Position numbers and translations under genes: made by a program. Positions 59,851 to 64,000 of a stretch of 64,000 nucleotides of DNA are shown here, one piece after another. Each line of letters begins with the position of its first letter. The stretch's first letter is position 1. The notes under the pieces are model-generated. The model had not been told where the DNA came from. It did not search any database and worked only from the letters and a program-made list of their open reading frames with translations. The stretch is taken from the NCBI RefSeq assembly GCF_032854445.1, contig NC_088305.1, positions 13,953,606 to 14,017,605 of the forward strand, read 5' to 3'. The stretch is from Liolophura sinensis (lineage: Eukaryota; Mollusca; Polyplacophora; Chitonida; Chitonidae).

Positions 59851-60017
59851 GTGTTAAGATGCTTGTGTACTTCACTTGCGTTTTCTTACCACACATACAA
59901 TGATAACTGTGACATAATAAAGGAAAGATTTCTAGACGCAGGAAGGAGTTTCAAGAGTTCCTGCTATAACCATCCAACACCTTGGATATACCTGGTATGC
60001 AGATGTACAACGATGAT

Positions 60018-60290
60018 TCATTTATTTATTTGATTGGTGTTTTATGCCGTACTCAAGAATATTTCACTTACATGACGGTGGCCAGCATTATGGAGGGAGG
60101 AAACCGGGCACAGCCTGGGGGGGAAACCGACGACCATCCGCAGGTTGCTGTCAGACCTTCTCACTTTCGGTCAGAGAGGAAGCCAGTTCAAGCTGGATTT
60201 GAACTCACAGCGACTGCATTAGTGAGAGGCTCCTGGGTCATTACACTGCACTAGCGCGCTAAGCGACTAAGCCATGAAGACTTCTCTTCA
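60018..60290 (-). mobile_element. SINE-A copy, full length
   Basis: Tail (TTTA)n, ATGCCGTACTCAAGAATATT, body to CAGAGAGGAAGCCAG, B-box GCTGGATTTGAACTCACAGC and A-box end CGCGCTAAGCGACTAAGCCA. In its own sense it begins TGGCTTAGTCGCTTAGCGCG. A MetaSINE-type family is possible, judged from memory only. Confidence 0.92.
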
Positions 60291-60607
60291 GGAACTAGAT
60301 GCTGCAGGAGGAGTTAAATGGATTGAACCAAGGGGACCTGGAAAACCATGAATATCTTGCAAGCAGAGCACAACTATACAACGCATACAGTGTATTTGCG
60401 CGTAGTAGGGGTCATTTTCAACCAGCCACATAAAAAACAATGGTTGATCGACATTCAGCTAAACGTAGCACTGCATTCCTTCATCAGAAATCACAATTTT
60501 ACAACCGTTTATCTAATCAAAGATATTAAATATTAATATCAGTGGATCATTTTTGTAGAATTCCCCTCCCGCTACATTTAGAAGATGTATTTCACAACGA
60601 ATGCCTT

Positions 60608-61205
60608 ATATTTATTTACTTGATTAGTGTTTTATGCTGTACTCAAAAATATTTTATTGATACGATGGCAGCCAACCTAATATTGCGAGGAAACTGAGCA
60701 TAGCCTGGCGGAAACCCACAACCATTCGCAGGTTGCTGACCGACTTTTCCATGTATGGCCAGAGAGCAAGCCAGCATGACCTGGACTTGAAGTCACTGTG
60801 AGTGCATACTTATAGTTTCATTGATCAATTGCTTTGTGTTTTATATCGTGCTCAAGAATATTTAATTATTTATCTGACACCCGAATCAAGCATATTTCCC
60901 TTACATGGCGGCAGCCAGCATTACAGTGGGAGGAAACCAGGAAAGCCCAGGGAAAACCCACAAATATTTGTAGGTTGTTAGCAAACCTTTCCATGTACAA
61001 TACTCGAGAATGTATCAGTTTTACGACGACGACCAGCATTAAGGTGAAAGGAAACATAGCAGAGCCCGTGAGAAACCCACGACCATAGGGGGGTTGTTGG
61101 CAGACCTTCCCATGTACAACTGGAGAGGAAGCCGGTATAAGTTGAAGTCACTGTGACCGCACTGGTGAGAGGTTCCTGTGCCACTGTGCTGTGCTAGCGG
61201 GCTAA
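60608..61205 (-). mobile_element. Cluster of three SINE-A copies
   Basis: 60608-60800, about 60850-60995 and 61000-61205 each carry the tail or body words (TTTATGCTGTACTCAAAAAT, GCGGCAGCCAGCATTACAGT, ACGACGACGACCAGCATTAA). All have the same orientation, the later ones nested or tandem. Confidence 0.82.
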
Positions 61206-61209
61206 CAAC

Positions 61210-61940
61210 GAGCTTGATGATGAAGATGCGATATTACAGTTTAGGACAGACTTCTTGTTGCCCAATTGCAGGGCTCCTTTGAAGATAACATCTTAATAAA
61301 CTTTAGCAGTGGAAATGACAATTTAATTACCATGTGTAATTTTCATATTTTATTCTTTGCAAGCCTTGCTATCTCTGTACAAGTAACATTGTGTTAAATA
61401 GTAAAAATTTCCCCTTCATATTTTCAGTTTTCTAAAAATTGGATAAATTATCTATATGCATTTCCACCAAGAGGCACTGGAATGACCAACTACCTAAATA
61501 TACAACAGCAGTGAACTCCAACGCATGGGTGATGATGCTGAATGACCAAACTGCAGACAAGAGGTCCATGGTGAGGTAAAAATTCAAGGTCATCCTGTGT
61601 GACCTTGTCAAACAAAAACCAGATTTGACATTCAGGGAGCTCATAGTTCTGCTGGTGTCTAGTTTTCACATACAGAAAATTCTAGATTGGGGCAAAATTT
61701 GTCCAGACTTTACTAGTATACAACAGTTAAGGAAGTTTTCAGACAACAGATTTCAGACAAAAAAAAAAAAAAAAAACACACACGAACACTGTAGAAGAAT
61801 TCAGAAGAAAACCTGGAAAAAATGGACTTCAGTCTCCCTAAAGTGGAGACTTTCAATCAAAAAGGTTTCGATTTTCTCTTCTTTTCATGGATATTGTAGA
61901 TTAAAATAAAAACATAAATGATAATTTCCTATGGAAAACC
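61210..61940. other. No gene recognised; downstream of cytochrome c
   Basis: Likely includes the cytochrome c 3'UTR on the minus strand. No coding signal. Confidence 0.45.
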
Positions 61941-61944
61941 TAAG

Positions 61945-62090
61945 TCACTTTGTTGCATCCTGGAGATAGGCAATCAGGTCTGCTCGTTCTTTGGTCTTCT
62001 TCAGGCCAGCAAACACCATTTTTGTGCCTGGGATGTATTTTTTTGGATTCTCCAGGTACACCCATAATGTATCAGGTCCCCAGGTGATTC
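61945..62090 (-). CDS. CYCS: Cytochrome c, last exon
   Basis: One exon of 146 nt on the minus strand, preceded by CTTACAG and ended by TGA. It encodes residues 56-103 in the usual numbering, including [20 protein letters not shown] and [20 protein letters not shown]. Trp59, Tyr67, Asn70, Lys72, Lys73, Pro76, heme-ligand Met80, Phe82 and Arg91 are all in place. The codon for Gly56 is split by a phase 1 intron, as in other animal cytochrome c genes. The protein carries electrons between complexes III and IV in the mitochondrial intermembrane space and triggers the apoptosome. The upstream exon with CxxCH was not found in the remaining 1.9 kb, so it lies beyond the window. No lesion was seen in this exon, so it is probably functional. 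Confidence 0.95.
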
Positions 62091-62099
62091 CTGTAAGTA

Positions 62100-63840
62100 A
62101 AAATAACATTCAATATATACAACTTCATAATAGCCAGAAAAATGACACACTTTTGATGACATTACATGTATGAAAACTTTGAAGAGCATTAAAAGGAAAA
62201 TTCATAGGTTTTTCAATATTTAATAACATTTTAATAACACTTAGATCATTTAAGTGATCATTCTATCATTTACCATGCAACCTTTAGGTGTCTAACTTCA
62301 AACTACAATTAGTTTACCTATTCTACTTTGAAGTTACAAGTTACAAGATGAACTTGCAACTTCTCACTAAAGGTCTCTATTATCTGTGACCGAACTTCAA
62401 ATATGGGAAACCATATTTACCAGTTTAGATCAAGAGAATAATAATAATAATAATAATAATGCATGTGCTTTACAGGAGATGGATGAAATACACTGAAATA
62501 TGTCAAGGACCTGGGGCCACTTTCACAAAACTTCAAACGTCCTAGTTCTTGAAACATTTTCGTAAAAGTTGTTGTCCGGGTTATAGTGCCATAAAGCGAA
62601 AGAAAGTCATTTACAAGAAAAGTTATGAATAACTGACTAGCGAAGTTTTGTAAAAAGTGGCCCCGGTTTCATAGTTTACAATGACACATGCTGACTTTTT
62701 CTCTTGACTATGAAGAGCCACCAGTTTGGAAGGAAGTTTGTCGTTTTAGTCCAATGCGCAGGTTTTTCTACCTTAAATCTGGACAGGAAATGGGGCAGGG
62801 ATTTTTTACACAATCATTTTAATTGAGCTCAAACCTGAATTTTGTTATTGGAAACTGAATACTAAATAAGTACATATACTCTACTGGGTGCCAATAACTC
62901 AATCTTCAAAGTGCATGGTACAAATGGTTTTCTATTTTTACACACACACAAAAAAAGTTAAAATTGAATATTTCTTTTCACGGTTCACTTTATCACTGTA
63001 CTGAAAACCTGAAGTTCTAAACATCTGCCTCATTTATTCAGTTAGAGTAAATCATTTCAGTTGTCTAATGTATGTAATATATTGATTACGTCAGGGGTGT
63101 GTAAATATCAGCACGCCTTAATTTTGTTTCAGGAGAGTGATGTTGTGGGAATGTGATATAGCATGCCTCAAATCCAATTATTCATGTTAAAGACTAGAGC
63201 TACCCTAGTGTCACGACGCATGCGTCTTAAAATAACGGTTAAGTGATACTGTCAATGGCTTTCCTAAATGATAAGAAATTGCTTGTATTAAACTAGGATA
63301 GTACGGAAAATAGGTCATTAGTCGTTGTCTTACATTAAGACTTATCCCCTCAATACTTATAGCTGACATATATCTTTACAAATGACACCAATATTACTTA
63401 CAAAGCTCATTACATCATTCCAGCATAATTGCCTTACTCAACGTCATACCTGCCTGATTCAGTGTTACATAAGGAATATTACCACCTCATATCGGGAAAA
63501 TTTTTACCATAACTGCTTTTGTTTTTCAGGGCTTTTCACTTATAGGGCTAAAATTATGTTATTCTTCGTTAATCCTTTTAATCCATGGGGTTATCTGTAT
63601 TTCACAGGGTATCACCATATAATTTTAATATTTCTGCCTGGCTTATACTGGGACAGAAGTAGCGTTTTTAAACATAAAAATCTAGCAATCAGTGCAAGTT
63701 TAGTAGCAAAAAAAGTTTGATCAGTTTGGTCTAAAAACCCCCACAATGAACTCTTAATCTTTATCTGCATCTTACAGATTTATTCACTGTATGATAAAAA
63801 GGATGTCAAACACTAACAAACATGACAAAACTGTACATGT
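62100..63840. other. Cytochrome c intron, no other gene recognised
   Basis: Probably intron sequence of the minus-strand cytochrome c gene. Contains an (AAT)n tract at about 62441-62461. The 63.38-63.72 kb plus-strand ORF has no domain signal. Confidence 0.5.
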
Positions 63841-63844
63841 TTGA

Positions 63845-63905
63845 TTTATTTATTTCACTGGTGTTTTACGTTGTATTCAAGAATATTTCACTTTTACTGC
63901 AGTGG
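63845..63905 (-). mobile_element. SINE-A 3' fragment
   Basis: GGTGTTTTACGTTGTATTCA and ATATTTCACTTTTACTGC, then unrelated sequence. Confidence 0.75.
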
Positions 63906-64000
63906 CCAGGGACGCTGCATTTGGAATCAGAAAGACATGGCCCATCAGATGATGTGTACTTTATTTAAAGGTAGTCTTATCTGTCAAGTTGTTATGTTCA

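Overview
The window is genomic DNA from an animal, most likely a mollusc or a close spiralian relative. Genes are split by GT-AG introns, coding density is low, and the stretches between genes are packed with LINE fragments, tRNA-derived SINEs, microsatellites and tandem arrays. The commonest SINE here (about 20 copies) looks like a repeat type I associate with mollusc genomes. That assignment is from memory and was not searched.

Layout. (1) 1-7 kb: a truncated minus-strand LINE, then a dead minus-strand copy of a small secreted-protein gene, split by a solo LTR and a further 2.4 kb of extra sequence. (2) 7-15.9 kb: no convincing gene; LINE tails and other repeats. (3) 15.96-18.84 kb: the intact plus-strand five-exon gene for a secreted 182-residue protein with two WxxW domains (the mucin-2/CILP family). 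(4) 19.3-28 kb: two more minus-strand copies of the same RNase H-bearing LINE. One carries a 16-unit, 24-bp minisatellite that grew from LINE sequence. (5) 28-32 kb: SINE debris and an unidentified coding-like segment. (6) 32.6-34.2 kb (minus) and 43.1-46.1 kb (plus): two paralogous, divergent ANTP-class homeobox genes, head to head, each with three exons, a TATA box and an intron at homeodomain position 44/45. (7) 46-51.5 kb: tandem repeats and SINEs. (8) 51.58-54.27 kb: a two-exon gene for a 591-residue protein with a long coiled coil and a C-terminal Death domain. (9) 54.3-61.9 kb: SINE-rich sequence and a minisatellite split by a SINE. (10) 61.945-62.090 kb (minus): the last exon of cytochrome c, with the rest of the gene beyond the right edge or lost to view in a long intron.

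The genes do not form one pathway: a secreted matrix or mucus-type protein, two transcription factors, a death-fold adaptor candidate and a respiratory protein. The most interesting features are the homeobox pair with a basic residue at base-contact position 47, the WxxW protein whose two domains have lost complementary cysteines, the inverted pseudogene of that gene with a datable LTR insertion, and the minisatellite that arose inside a LINE. ORFs quoted without a gene call often start at non-ATG codons and were treated with caution. All alignments and splice sites were read by eye.
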